From Diploscapter coronatus (lineage: Eukaryota > Nematoda > Chromadorea > Rhabditida > Rhabditidae): a stretch of DNA of 64,000 nt. The stretch lies in the NCBI GenBank assembly GCA_964036155.1, contig OZ038422.1, forward strand, positions 60,411,201 to 60,475,200, written 5' to 3'. How positions within the stretch are numbered: the first letter of the stretch is position 1; each line of letters starts with the position of its first letter. Of this stretch, positions 63,567-64,000 are shown piece after piece. A program made the position numbers and the translations under genes. Under the pieces are notes generated by a model. It did not search any database and had not been told where the DNA came from. It saw only the letters and a program-made list of their open reading frames with translations.

Positions 63567-64000
63567 ACATTGGAAATTCAACAAAATTACTCAAGGAAAT
63601 ACCAGGTAAGTGAAAATGTTTAGAGGTTAGAAAAATGCTACAATTTTGCCGTTCTCCAAATAGAAGAGTTTGAATTTTAGATTTTTTCTGAAAAATGTTT
63701 CCTTTAACTGGACTATGATATTTTTCTTTTGGTTCTTAAAAATCTTTGTCAAAATTCTTTAGGAAGTCAGTTTCGGAATTTTATGAGGTTATTGTAAAGT
63801 GTTGAAAAATTATAATCTAGGAAAAAGTTCTACGCTTGAAAAATTACATGGTAAAAATTCGTTAAGATTTCTAGTTTTTCACTCAATCATTTTGAGGCTA
63901 TCATGCACTTTATCGAGTTTTAAACATGCATGATGAACTCAATTCTCTAAGTCAACATAAAATTTTCATGATTCTCAAGATTTTATTTTATCTGAGTTTT
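63567..64000 (+). other. 3' flank of the NAA25 gene
   Basis: 434 bases. A consensus 5' splice site, ACCAG/GTAAGT, lies at 63605/63606, 39 bases after the stop. It may mark a 3' UTR intron or the first exon of another transcript. No AATAAA and no coding exon were seen up to the window end. Confidence 0.4.

Overview
The window is AT-rich animal DNA with many short introns bounded by GT and a TTTTCAG-type 3' splice site, splice acceptors a few bases upstream of start codons (as expected for spliced-leader trans-splicing), and proteins that align closely with Caenorhabditis proteins. It is most likely a rhabditid nematode, Caenorhabditis or a close relative. Three adjacent genes (ced-6, ucr-1, ddx-15) correspond to genes that lie together on cosmid F56D2 of C. 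elegans chromosome III, which supports both the identifications and the lineage. All gene models were spliced by eye; exon limits are accurate to a few bases.

Layout: 1-8094 (-) is a USP32/CYK-3-type deubiquitinase that runs off the left edge; 8531-9344 (-) is a FAM32A homologue that could be upstream of it in an operon; 9686-10476 (+) is a small three-exon protein made only of a transposase-type helix-turn-helix domain; 11897-14540 (+) is a WDR37 homologue; 15305-19272 (-) is ced-6 (engulfment adaptor); 21913-25552 (-) is ucr-1 (complex III core subunit); 26207-31508 (+) is ddx-15/DHX15 (spliceosome disassembly helicase); 32360-34653 (-) is a divergent G-protein alpha subunit; 36617-37839 (+) is a secreted EB/lustrin/Kunitz-like protein; 38189-54321 (+) is an SLC6 sodium-coupled transporter; 54865-56193 (-) is an unrecognised two-zinc-finger protein; 56598-63566 (+) is the NatB auxiliary subunit NAA25 (CRA-1 type).

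The accessory part is inside the SLC6 gene. Its fourth intron (7.2 kb) holds a structure with about 0.8-kb inverted arms (40681-41480 and 45705-46501) around a complete 7-transmembrane chemoreceptor-like gene (42781-44932). Each arm carries a roughly 520-bp foldback and a TATA-like segment, and related fragments lie just to the left. A later intron (47848-51309) holds a full-length RTE-clade retrotransposon with one intact endonuclease/reverse transcriptase ORF, a GAA-type tail and a 17-bp target-site duplication. Several short palindromic elements (Harbinger-like, hAT-like and others) lie between or within genes. A recurring intronic motif close to TTTTGAAACATATTT appears more than 40 times, mainly in the broadly conserved genes and mostly in sense orientation. 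The genes are mainly independent housekeeping units; apart from a possible two-gene operon at 8.1-9.3 kb no shared pathway is evident.
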